From: Oidiodendron maius Zn
Taxonomy: Eukaryota > Ascomycota > Leotiomycetes > Myxotrichaceae
Length of the DNA: 64,000 bases
Direction: 5' to 3'
NCBI GenBank assembly: GCA_000827325.1
Contig: KN832877.1
Span: forward strand, 1,798,001-1,862,000
The position numbers were made by a program, and so were the translations under genes. The stretch's first letter is position 1; each line of letters starts with the position of its first letter. This document shows positions 21,419-32,545 of the stretch, in pieces. The notes beneath the pieces were generated by a model. That model saw nothing but the letters and a program-made list of their open reading frames with translations, searched no databases and was not told the DNA's origin.

Positions 21419-24400
21419 CTATCTACTATTTAATTTCTTGAACAATGAAGGTCTGCTTAGTAGCCCTTCCGGAGACCCAAACTCCACTAGAGCACCTTTA
21501 TCTAGCACAGCAACTACGTCAGAATCTAAAATGGTCTCCATCCGATGAGCTACTGTGATCACAGTGTGGCCCTTGAATTCCTTCCGAATGATCTCTTGCA
21601 TCCACTTATCAGTCTCTAAGTCCACATTACTTGTTGCTTCATCTAGAATCAAGATCTTGCTCTCTCGCAGCATAGCTCTGGCTAAACAGAAGAGCTGCTG
21701 TTGACCTTGAGAAAAGGGCTGCGACCCCATGTCCTGGTCTAGCCCCCCTCGGCTCTCAATGATGGACCAAAGATGGACTTTTGTTAGTGCGTTAATAATA
21801 TGCTCCTCGGGAATGGACTGGGACGGGTCGATGTTCCGACGCACGGAGCTATTGAGGATGAAAGGGTCTTGGGGAACGGCTATCATGCGACTGCGAATTA
21901 GTTCCCGGGGCATTGTCTGGAGATCCAAGCCATCGACTATGATCGTTCCAGATTTCAGGTCCAGGAGACGCAGCAGTGCGAGCAAAAGTGAGCTTTTGCC
22001 GCTGAAAGTTGTTAGCAGAAATGAAATCGTCTTTGACAAATTTCGAGGATTCAAATTTACCTTCCAGTTCGACCACATATTCCGAATTTCTGGCCGGGAG
22101 AGATCTTGAACGAAACGTTGCGAAGTGCAACTGCCTCTGGCCCGAACAATCATCAGCTTCACTGTTGAGAAAGGAGGACTGGAAGTTACCTATAAGCGGC
22201 TGTTACATCACGAAACTCAATGGCTCCTTGGTCAGGCCAGTGATTATCGGGAACAAAGTCTTCCCCAGGTTTGTCTTCCGGGATGGTAGTCTCTTCAAGA
22301 GTTTTCAGACGGGAGATGGCCCCGAGTGATGTCTCCATATGAGTCCATGTCTCTACTAATCTCAACAATGCAGCGTTGAAAACCAATACAACGTTAAGTG
22401 CAATACCAATCTGGCCGCCAGTAGTTGAACCTTTGAAAAATATCGCAAGCGACATGATGGTGACAGCCAACTCAGCGACGAGGAGATCGAGCACTAGATT
22501 GAGCCACCTTTGGATACATAACATAAGGTAGTATGGCTTTTGAGAAGCATCAAGATGTTTAATATTAGTAGCCACTGAAGCGCTCTGCCAGCAAAATGCT
22601 CGGATAGTGACCAAACCTTCCAACTTCACACAATCATTAGTTACTAGGAAAACTTTTCGAATGGGCGTTCTTACGGTCTCTAGAAAGTTTGAATAGACTG
22701 GTGACCTAGCTTCTAAATCCAGAATTCGAAGTTGACGAGAGGTTTGTAAATATACTCTCTGCAATATAAATATTGCCATTAGGCAAAAGGGTATAGTTCC
22801 TGTCATCAACTTTTCTGTACTGAAAAGAAGTACTCCTTGAGCTAAGATCTTGAAGCATTCTAGGAGTGGATGTCAGCTGTCTGAGGATGTTGTTCTTAGA
22901 GGAATATATTACGTATCACAACATTCATAGCTGATACAGGAAGAACTCTGTCTATCAGCTGCATGTCTTGACTGAATCTATAGCTGATGAGTGTCGGTAT
23001 ATATAAAAGGCTTGGGATGCTCTACCTATTTAAATTGACACCAGAATCTGTCTCTGCGAAGAAGGAAAGCGGAGCACTAGAACCGTTAGACTCATCTTAC
23101 CTAAATATTTTGAAACGAACCTCATGACAGTTCTGAGAAGTCTGAAGTGGAGTGATGCAGCAGTTTTGGGCCCAATTACAATGAGAACCCATCTGCTCAA
23201 ATATTGTCAGTGCGGAGCAGGCGTGAGGGAACAAAGGACAGGGGTAAGGTTGACACTGACGATATCGTAATGCCTTCGAATATCAAGGCTCCCAAGGATA
23301 GCACTGCATATAGAGTGGTATACTTGACAACGCTACTGCTACTGTCCTCAGTCCAAAACATGAGCCAGCATTCTGTTTCTTTAGTCAGTATCCACTCGAA
23401 CGTCTCGAATTTTCTCTTCTTTTTCCTTACGTGAAAATGACACAAAGAATGAGTACATCCCAGCGGACGCGATGAAAGCCAGGGCAGTTATCCAGCTGAC
23501 CGATGACAGCCAATACCCTTAGTAAAAGTCAGTCACCGAATATAAACTTCTCCTATGCGACTTGGATGCACCATAAACAGCGATGTCTCCTGTTTTCCGG
23601 CCGAGATCCTTCACGTCGTCATCCGAAGGCCCTTTCAACAATTCGTTCGGTAAGGGCTGAGATGCTGCTTCGTTCGAAGGTCCCAGATGTTCGGGAGTTT
23701 CGAGAATAATACTTCTAATATATCCAGACTGGGACCTCAAGGTGTCATATGTTCCTTGTTGAGCAATCTTGCCGTCGGTTCCTAAAACCACAATTTGGTC
23801 CGCTAGATGGAAGTGTCGGGCTTCACCTGAGTCAGCCTATTAACTAGGGCAGTATTCACTCCACTACATAGGGGCAGGGCAGTTGGCGAGGAATGGAATA
23901 ACTCACTTGCATGCGTGGCCAAAACAACAGTAGTGCCGAGCTTGCGAGCTAATCCGTGCACACCTAAGAGCCTCTCAACTACCAAACTCTCAGTCTTAGG
24001 GTCCAGTGCACTCAGTACATCATCTAGAAGTAAGATATCTAGCCTTGAATAAACTGCTCGCGCTAGTGCCTAATCAATGGTGATCAGAAACACATAATCA
24101 TGATTGTTTACATATAAGATGAAATACTCACCAATCGCTGCATCTGTCCGCGCGAGAGATTAAAACCCCGACTGCCGATCACAGTCTGGTCACCTTCGGC
24201 CATTAGTGCTATATCTTCATCAAGCGCGCAAGCATGCATAACTGTCTGATACCAGAGCTCATCGATGTCCGTGGTGTCAGCAAGGCCAAGAACGTTGCGA
24301 CGAAGGGTATCGCTGAGTAGCCATGGCGTTTGTGCGCAATAGGCTATCCGTTTGGAAGATACGAATATGTTTCCAGTGAAAGCAACTTCTCCTAGTATCG

Positions 24401-26767
24401 CTTTCATCAATGTCGACTTTCCAGAGCCTATTGGGCCGGCAATCATGGTTATTGAAGAGTTTTCTAGTCTCATCGTGATATCTGAGAGGACAGCTTCAAC
24501 ATCGGCAGCAGGACAAACTGTGGCAATGTCGATGAAAATAGCTGCTGACAAGTCTACCAGAGGCGATACTTCAGTAGTGTCGCTAGGAGTCCGAATGTCA
24601 CTGAAAGGTAGAGACGAATCTCGACTTTGGTGTCTCGAATCTTCTCGGGATGGGCCGAGGAGAAAAGTCTCGATGCGATCAAAGGAAGCCATAGCCGATG
24701 CATATCTAAGATTATTAGTAATGCGTGCAAAAGAGTAAGGAGCTGGCGAACCTACGCTGGAACTATCACAAGGAGCCGAAACGAAGGTTTCGTTACCTGA
24801 TTGGGATTAATTTCATAGCCGTCCAAACAAGGCGCAAATACGCACCAAGGAAAGTGTTGCAAAAGAAGTGAAAGCTAGATTCGATGATAGAGGCTCTGAT
24901 CCTCGCAACTTTGCTTGGATTGCATAAACAATAAACGTGGCTGCGGGTGCCAACACGGGGACAATGTTCCCTGAATACTTGTCAGAAGATGCCAAGAATG
25001 ATTGAGTTTAGGAGATCATTCAGCGAACCTATGGTGTTCAGTAACACAACCATGTATCTGAACTTCTTTGCAAGCTCTATCTCCTGGATACGCTGACATT
25101 GAATGCTTTCTTGGATAGTAGTTGATAGACCCATTATCTTGAGGCTCTTCACCGAACTGAGCATTGATGAAGTCATCGCAACTCGCTTCTGAACTGCTGT
25201 TATCCAGACTTTTTGCCTTTGACGGATTATTACTCCAACTCTTGGGCTTATTCTGGAGCAGGCTGTGATCTTCTATCAGCGGGTTCTGTTATAAAAGGCT
25301 TCAAGAGAACGCAGGAGACTTACCAATGATGAAGAGCATTGGTACAGTCGATACCCATCCAAGCTGTCTCACAAGGAGCCAAAATCCAATCCCGACTTCC
25401 ATCAGTTGCGCCCATACTTCAAAGACTATTGGTATCGCATCACAAATGATATCAACATCAGTGCTCATGAGAGTTATGGCTGCGGATTCGTCATGGGTAT
25501 CGCCCATAAATTCGAGGCTGCGATCATGGATGAGTCCAATCATGGCACCACGGAACATTGTCATCGTGCGGTTGAGTCGGTGCTTGTAGGATCCTGTACA
25601 GATCTAGATTCCATAAGTGATGTTAAGAATCAAGGATAAAAGTATATTTACCGCAATCCCTATATAAATCACTACCGAAGCTGAAATGAGCTCGTATCCT
25701 ACACTCTCGGTATGAGATTCAATGGTTGTCTCACTGACGTAGCTGATGGCATAGGTTATGAGAAATGGCTGTGCAAATCCTAATACAATCAAGCACATCC
25801 GTGGAAACACCACGGAGAGAAGGGGTTGACGAAGACACCGTAATGTAGCAAAGACAAGTGAATTTTTCGATTAGGATTGGCTGCGAGTAAAAATAGTGAG
25901 TCGGAATATAGAATTAGTATAACTATAGAGGAGGAATCTTACTTCTTCCATCCCACTCATTTTGCAACTTCAAACGCAAATGTTCCGACGAGAGACCATC
26001 ATCCAAAGCTGGAAGATCATTGTAAGAGAGCAGTCCACGGTATCCAGCCTTAAGGAGTGAATTGATCCACCAGAAAAGAGCTTTGTTAATGATCCCAGAG
26101 GTAACCTCTGGGGAGAGATCACGGTAAGTAACTTTCAAGTATGGGGTCTTAGATTGTGCCTCGAGAACAACCAGTAGTAACTTCACACCAATTCCTGCTG
26201 TGTACACTAGCATGATGATGTGAAGATCACTGTCGAAGAATAATGATCTCGCTTGAATCACATCAGGAAGAAGTGAGGTGAGTAAGTATAAAACGAGAAA
26301 GCTTGATGGCGAAATCGACCGACTGTGCTCAATGTATGACAAATAGCATAGTGCAAAGGCTCCGACGAGGGACAACGACGCTGAAGTGATGGCTGGAACG
26401 GTGCGGTAGACGGTCTCAGTTGACCACAGAACCAGGACTACCAGTTTGAAAGAGGCAAAGATAATAGTTATAGCCTACGAAGACGTTCGATAAGGACTCT
26501 TTCCGAAGGTAACAATTTACTTACTATCTTGAATCCGTACATATAGTTTGGTGTAGTCTTGGGAGAGGACCCGCGAAAAGAGTATACCCGAATTGGTACG
26601 ATAAGCAAGAGCAATACTGAAAGTCCAATCGATAGCCTACTATGCTCGATTATTGGAGTGAAGCCGAAGCCGTGGCTACATGACGCGTCTTCAATTGAAC
26701 TAAATGCATTGCGAGAGCAGTTGTGGTCTCCAATATGGCCGAGGAGAATAACCTGATCTGAGGCCAT
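21419..26767 (-). CDS. ABCC-type multidrug-resistance ABC transporter, 19 exons, frame damaged at two sites
   Basis: Exons, 5' to 3' (minus): 26767-26525, 26474-25943, 25880-25652, 25603-25324, 25262-25029, 24970-24846, 24796-24756, 24705-24132, 24069-23907, 23826-23572, 23517-23431, 23372-23257, 23192-23121, 23076-23026, 22977-22923, 22859-22675, 22623-22190, about 22133-22061, 22001-21419. The order is TMD0/TMD1, NBD1 (Walker A GPIGSGKST; signature LSRGQ instead of LSGGQ; Walker B LLLDD), TMD2, NBD2 (Walker A GRTGSGKSS, split by an intron in the Ser codon; SQGQQQL; catalytic LDEAT; AHRM). This is a full-length drug or conjugate exporter of the plasma or vacuolar membrane. The frame needs one extra base in a T5 run (plus strand 25863-25867) after exon 2. 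The joint before NBD2 (22134-22189) cannot be closed in frame with normal introns. This is a recent pseudogene or an assembly error. Confidence 0.82.
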
Positions 26768-27908
26768 GATGGTAATGGGGCAACCAGATAAGGCAAAGAA
26801 AGAAAGAATTAAATTGGAGCAAGAAAGACTGAGTGACCAAGAAGGAAAGGAATGTAGGCAGGCTAGTGGGTCCCTAGTTTAGAGTCTTGACACGTCGAGT
26901 AGAACGAGCGGGGGTGATGATACATGAAGCGTGCGAGCGGCGACCGTGCCGCAGGCACCTCACAAAAGCGACAATGATCCCAGGCTATGCTGCGATCATG
27001 ACGGTTGACTTACTAGCGGTTCGAAACTCTTAATGTTCTGGCTTTGAAGGACCGTGCGCGTAACTGGGAAAAGAGTATAGGTGTGCTCTATACAAGACAA
27101 TAATGTTTTAGCATTGAGCCTAGATTCCGTCGGCGAGTTTCTGCATTTTAGTTACTATCACTTCTAGTAGGTCTAAGAGAGGATCACGTAATAAGGTATA
27201 TGTAGAGTAATTTAAGTGCTTTAATTTTTTAACTAACTTGGGTTTTAACGCCCTTTATATGACTTTATTAATAGTGAAATGTATAGACAGAAGTTATTGT
27301 GCATGCCAATCAGAAGGATGGTCTACCGAATGAGCTCTCTCACTCACTAGCACCAACATCAATCAATATGCCTGCAACCTCTCGTCTTTCCCAATTGCCT
27401 CCCTACGTAGGTCTGCCTCCCTCATGCCCTCTGCCGCCGCTGCCTAAGAAGAAGCACTAGATATTGGGACATGAGAACTTAAAATACCTCCAACAATCGA
27501 AGCATCAATACACTGGGTACTCCACAATCGAGCTCTATCTCGTGTATTCGCTCTCGAAGCTGGAAAACTTGTCCGGTGGGCACCTCAGCATTGACAACAT
27601 ACCAGGGTGACTTTCTCCAATACCACTATCGCGTTACGAAATCACCCTTCGTTTGCAATTGGCACATTATGCGAAGAACTACAGTTAGAATTCCCTTAAT
27701 ATACCCCTTCAATTTCTCATAAACAATTATTTCACGCAAATCGCACACAACCTCGTTCCTACACTTGTATAGGTACAGGCATTAGTGTTATGCAGGATAG
27801 AAAACTTATTTGGGGTACATGTCAGGTATTTGCCGTTTATAAGTAGAATTAGTCCGTGCTATGGCGGCGATCCATAATTTGGCTTGGAGGCCAAGTTAAA
27901 ACAAACTA
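26768..27908. other. Intergenic stretch
   Basis: The promoter of the ABC transporter is expected near 26770-27000. A short ORF at 27368-27460 encodes about 30 proline-rich residues ending in KKKH; I do not call it a gene. The sequence around 27120-27330 is AT-rich. No RNA gene was seen. Confidence 0.45.
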
Positions 27909-28955
27909 CTACAAAGTGTATACCAGCTTCCTCCTCTTGATCAGCCCTTTTCTCATCAACTGCAGACCTTTCAAAGCTCCTTCTAGTCCACTTCCTCCTT
28001 CATTTACACCTTGCTGGTGAACCTTAATCTTCCCCTCAGCCAGAAGTTTTTCGCCTGCTACCCAAAACTTCTTCGCGAATTCGAAGTCCACTGCATTTGC
28101 GTCCACGAATTTTCCAAATTGGAAATGCTCCCCAATCGCAGAATATGCCAATGTAAATTTCATCGTCACTTTGTCGTTAATGGAAGTGGCGATTTCCTTA
28201 GGAATAGGTTGCAGCGTAGTGTACAGTCCTCCCTCGTCACTCATAGCCTCCAAGCTAATTTTGGTGCTGCCACCCTTGGAGACGCAATCAAAGACATGCT
28301 TTAATTGACCCTTGGTCTTATTCTTAATGTCTTCAGCACAGGTCTTAGAACCGTAGTCAAAAACTTCATCCGCCCCCAAACTCTTTAGGTAGTCAACGCT
28401 GAGCTTGGAGGCTGTAGTTATGACTTCTAAGCCAGAGAGCTTTGCGTATTGTATGGCTAAGACTCCCGTCGCCGAACTGCCGCCATAAATCAAAATTGGA
28501 AATTTCTCAATTGCAGGTGTCTCCGGTGTCGGAATGCTCAGGCTCTGGTACAAAGCTTGCCCGACTGTGGTGATGCCAACACCGATAGTTGCAGCTTCCT
28601 CGTAGCTAAGATTACCCGGTATGTGGATTTGCAAATCCCCCTTAGCAGTGATATACTCACCAAACGTCCCATCCTCATGCTGGACTGCATTGGACCCGTG
28701 AACAAAGCCAGCCACTCGATCGCCTTTTCGAAAAAGCTTCGTCACTTTCGAACCAACTTCTTCCACAATACCGGCGTAATCACAGCCTACACGTGCCCCG
28801 GGAGATGCAAAATGATCGATGTGTAAGATGTCAGTTGGGTTCAAAGCAACGGCCTTGACCTTGACGATAATGTAGTCATCTCTGAGCTTAGGAATGGACG
28901 CTTCGACAAGTTCCACATGTCCCGTGGCTTTGATGATTATAGCGTGATTCGACAT
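27909..28955 (-). CDS. MDR enoyl-reductase-like oxidoreductase (ToxD/trans-enoyl-reductase type)
   Basis: Intronless, 348 aa, complete from ATG to stop. The GroES-like domain contains VKAVALNPTDILHID, GCDYAGIVEEVGSKV and GDRVAGFVHG. The NADP-binding domain contains ILIYGGSSATGVLAIQYAKL, then LGADEVFDYGS and VFDCVSKGGS. Zinc ligands are absent, which puts it with the zinc-independent fungal enoyl reductases found free-standing or beside polyketide synthases. There is no PKS within the window, so a trans-acting role in polyketide assembly has no local support; a stand-alone NADPH-dependent reductase is the safer call. Confidence 0.93.
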   Translation of the reverse strand: MSNHAIIIKATGHVELVEASIPKLRDDYIIVKVKAVALNPTDILHIDHFASPGARVGCDYAGIVEEVGSKVTKLFRKGDRVAGFVHGSNAVQHEDGTFGEYITAKGDLQIHIPGNLSYEEAATIGVGITTVGQALYQSLSIPTPETPAIEKFPILIYGGSSATGVLAIQYAKLSGLEVITTASKLSVDYLKSLGADEVFDYGSKTCAEDIKNKTKGQLKHVFDCVSKGGSTKISLEAMSDEGGLYTTLQPIPKEIATSINDKVTMKFTLAYSAIGEHFQFGKFVDANAVDFEFAKKFWVAGEKLLAEGKIKVHQQGVNEGGSGLEGALKGLQLMRKGLIKRRKLVYTL

Positions 28956-30491
28956 TATAGCTGAAAGAAGAAGCTGAAGGACTAATCTGGAGTTAATTAC
29001 GAAAGGCGCGAAAGGCGTAGTCGAGTTGTTTAAATAAGTCTAGGGGCCAGTAGGATCGCCGCACATAGTTAGCTGAATCGCCACTAGTTCCTGAATCAAA
29101 AAATACTCGAAGCAAGAAAATATAGCGTCATTATACTAAGGGCGTATGACACCACCCAAACCCCTCGAAACTGGACTTGATGGACTATGACGGATTATAT
29201 AATATATTTCTGAAATTTTGCAATATAAATGTTAGCTAGATCTGTAAGAGGAAAGGCACCAACAAGGTTTCTTAGCCACAAGGTGATATGTAATTTCAAA
29301 ACATCTGAAGAGGAAAGGCACCTTCTAGTTCCTGTCAATGATTAGTATCTATTGCATACCGAGGTACATGATACACCTCACGGGTTTACATGTTTAATCA
29401 TCAGTATCGGATGAGGAAAAGCCAATGACCTAGTACTCTAAGTTCCTGTTGATATTCTTTCGCGTCGCATAGAGAATACTATGCTGGGTAGAGCTGCAGA
29501 GCCTTTGTGGCTTATTCGACACATGTTCCAGACCCAGAGGCCCTAGTCTGAACTTGTGAACTTCGATATTCGCCTTTGCTGGATGGTTTGGCTTGGCGCC
29601 GCATGAGTGAGTCTTCGCTCGGCGGGCATAGCGTGAGGCATGCTGTCGAATTGCTCGTGTAGACGAGCCATCCATTATCGTCGGAGCAGTAGCATTCAGA
29701 AATTGTAGACTAAGTGTTTCGTTGGGATCAACGAGCCCCGGAATCGCACACGATGTCCTCTCCAGATCTCACACCGTTAGATTGCTCCTTTCATAGGCTT
29801 TGCAGTAGTCCAGTATCAGTAATCGGAAATATTATACGGACTGCGCGGGCTTACTTGATGACACCGTATTAAAACCCTACTTTATATGATGTTGGACGAT
29901 TTCTTAACCAAACATAGTCCGATTGTTTATCTTCAAAGATCTTGAATTCTCACGCTGTATGTTGACTCAACATGGTACATAATCCAGACTTGTGAGATTT
30001 TAGGGCTCCCAATGGTAGTCTGGATCAGTAACTGATGCACCCCGCCCCGCTCCCCCCCCAGATCTTACAAATCGCCCTGTGACCAAAATATTAGTTAACT
30101 TACCTGCACTAGGAAGTATATTGGTAAGATCTGCACCACCCTGCCAATTCCACCTAAATGGCCATAGCATAAGTAATAAGTCACCTTGCTTAACCGTGCA
30201 ATCCTCGGTCCCAAAGCCAAATTATTCTATTATATGCCCTTATAAGCAAGCAAAACCTAACTTATACGAGTCGATAAAAGCCATCTATCAGCACTTTTAC
30301 TCACTCCCAGCTGTACGTGCCATCACAGCTTTGATCTTGTGGGGTTAATTGAAACTGCGTCCTGTTTCAGACTTTGTTTAATAAGGTTCGAATTCCAAAT
30401 TCACTCATATCATTACAGTTATCAGACCCATCCGTATCTCTCCTCCAGTTAAATACCCGCAACTGCCCTTCATTCAGTACGATATGCTGCA
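28956..30491. other. Intergenic stretch
   Basis: The short motif GAGGAAAGGCACC is repeated at about 29249 and 29310. An open stretch on the minus strand (29675-29430) has no recognisable motif. No RNA gene could be folded by eye. The rest is featureless. Confidence 0.45.
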
Positions 30492-31529
30492 TTACAACAG
30501 CGAAGGGCTGTTGATAGCAAGAACCTTCCCTCCCACGACATCTGTACCGCGCACCCGACCTAACATTCCACCATTTGTTGTCACGTATAGAGTGGATTGA
30601 TCTAGTGGTGTCCTGCCGAATTTTGCGGATGTATCCCCTTCCACAATAGTGGAGTTCACACTTCCAATAAAGACAGTGACTTTACCAGATGGACAAATCC
30701 TCTCCAGAGCATCACCAGAATCCTGGGCGATGTACGCATTTCCTACATCATCAAAGGTAAAATCATCAACCGCGCCAGTATTTGCCACAATATGATAAGG
30801 CCCTGCTTCGGTGCCATCTGGATGGATTGGAACTCTAGCCAAGATCCCTTGAAAAGTGTTTGTGAAGTAAAGGAAGCCATTTCGAGTGTGAAGCCCATTG
30901 ATGCCTATTTCAATTTCTCCAGGAACTGGCCACATCAACGTATTGTTAAGGGTTATTTCATAATCTCCGGTACGGAAATCGAGGCGCCAAACAACGCCAA
31001 GGACAGAGTCGGCGATGAGGAGGAAATCGCTACCTTCTCCAATCGCTGTCATCCCATTAAGAAATGATGCCTCGTGAATGTCGGTAATCTTGACCGCAAG
31101 TGAATCGAAGGCCACATCTTCGTTGTCTTGGCTTTTAATTGTTCGCATATCGATCTTCCATACTGAGTAAGAGCCACTGATGGTAGAGAATGTGGTGAAA
31201 GAATAATTCCCAGCAATTATAGCAAATATGTCTGGCTCTACTTCTGCAATTCCGAGAACACCCGTTACTCCTGGGAATCGATAGACCAAGGTCGGTTTTT
31301 GATTACCAAATGGGTCAACTTGGTAGAGCTCGGGACTGGATCCAAGAGTGACAAGAATCTGACCGTTTGATCGAATAGCGAGGTTCTCAATCCACGTCTC
31401 ATTAGGAAACTCCCAAACCTCACGAACGGTGATATTATGAGAAAATACACGATTTGGGAGAGATAAGACAAGACTTAGAAGACACATTTTGAGGGCGACA
31501 ACCCTCCATGAAAGCAGTGAGGTAACCAT
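30492..31529 (-). CDS. Secreted SMP-30/gluconolactonase-like beta-propeller protein
   Basis: Single exon. I prefer the ATG at 31529 (345 aa), because it opens with a hydrophobic signal peptide (VALKMCLLSLVLSLPNRVFS, probable cleavage after SHN or nearby). An ATG at 31616 would add 29 residues in front of it. The body shows repeated strand motifs of a six-bladed propeller: ENLAIRSNGQILVT, GVLGIAEVEPDIFAI, LNGMTAIGEGSDFLLIADS, INGLHTRNGFLYFTNT, DDFTFDDVGNAYIAQ and GRVRGTDVVGGK. The Asn/Asp pattern fits the metal site of SMP-30-like lactonases. Several NxT/S glycosylation sequons agree with secretion. Related fungal proteins are often annotated as quinoprotein or SMP-30 domain proteins of unknown substrate. 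Confidence 0.85.
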   Translation of the reverse strand: MVTSLLSWRVVALKMCLLSLVLSLPNRVFSHNITVREVWEFPNETWIENLAIRSNGQILVTLGSSPELYQVDPFGNQKPTLVYRFPGVTGVLGIAEVEPDIFAIIAGNYSFTTFSTISGSYSVWKIDMRTIKSQDNEDVAFDSLAVKITDIHEASFLNGMTAIGEGSDFLLIADSVLGVVWRLDFRTGDYEITLNNTLMWPVPGEIEIGINGLHTRNGFLYFTNTFQGILARVPIHPDGTEAGPYHIVANTGAVDDFTFDDVGNAYIAQDSGDALERICPSGKVTVFIGSVNSTIVEGDTSAKFGRTPLDQSTLYVTTNGGMLGRVRGTDVVGGKVLAINSPSLL

Positions 31530-32545
31530 TTTGAAGCTTTGAGAAAGAACAGTTGATAATAAACCTGACCTCAACAGACATCGGTAGAATACTGTCAGGC
31601 CGCACCTTATATGCAAAATACATTAAACGTATCCTAGTGTGTAATGAGGAGCTATGTCATTACCAATGTAGACAGTGTGCAATTACCACATTTCGTAACC
31701 CTCCGCAGCCTAACCTATATGACAAATACATACGGTACATCTGGTAGCAGATCAGGAAACAGCAACGCGTACTACGTCGGCGACTGGCAGCTCTTCCGTA
31801 AGCGTTCAGCCGCAGACCGAACCATGTCATTCTTTATGCTCCAATCATTATTCATTCATTTCGATTAGTATATAAAGAAAGAAGTGAGATGGCGATACAG
31901 CCGTGCCGCTGCGCTGCTCAGGAACCGTGTAAGCGAGGCCTCCTACTCTGTTGCGTATACCACCACGTTCTAGCTTGTTGAAGGTAATCACTAATCATTA
32001 ATTATCAATCACTGATCACTAATTATTAGGTATCAAAAAAAGGGGGTTACGCTTGGCGCAAGATATATCGAGAGGAAGCATTATAGTTTACAGATTATGA
32101 GGGAGGAGTTGCGCTTAAAATTAGCAGAGGCGCATCCAAGTACTACTGACTACGAACTACCAATTATCAACCAATGTTAGGCCGGTAGGCTTACATCAAT
32201 AATAGCAAATCACTAGGAAGTTCCAACATTTCCAGATTTAGTCCATACTGGGAGAAAAACCATCATGAGGCCGGGCACTGGCGGTGTGAGGAGCTCGCGT
32301 TGATGATGTCGTCGAATTATTTAGGAGTGGGCCTGTAGTGGAATTGGCTGGTAGGGTGGTACAACCAGCTGAGTCTTAAGAGCTGGATTATCGTAAGCTA
32401 ACTCTAAGTAGCTTCTCCTAAAATGGAATACGTCTTGTATAGAACGTATCCCTCCTCACAGAGAATGAGCAAATAACATAATCTAGGCTCACTTGTTCAA
32501 TAGATGTCACACTACTAATTACACATCATCACTGTCAAACAGCGC
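31530..32545. other. Intergenic stretch
   Basis: A low-complexity zone at about 31985-32035 repeats CACTAATTATTA/CACTGATCACTA strings, followed by an A7-G5 run. No gene is recognised. Confidence 0.45.

Noticed and set aside
23518-23571. In-frame TAA before the second membrane domain of the ABC transporter
   Set aside because: A 54-bp GT-AG intron with a CTGAC branch-like site removes it and gives a continuous AVYGYWLSS joint, so it is not a nonsense mutation.
27909-28955. Trans-acting enoyl reductase of a polyketide cluster
   Set aside because: No PKS, NRPS or other scaffold gene exists in the window, so a biosynthetic-cluster role has no support here.
30385-30396. GGTTCGAATTCC resembling a tRNA T-arm
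   Set aside because: No matching acceptor, D or anticodon stems could be placed around it.
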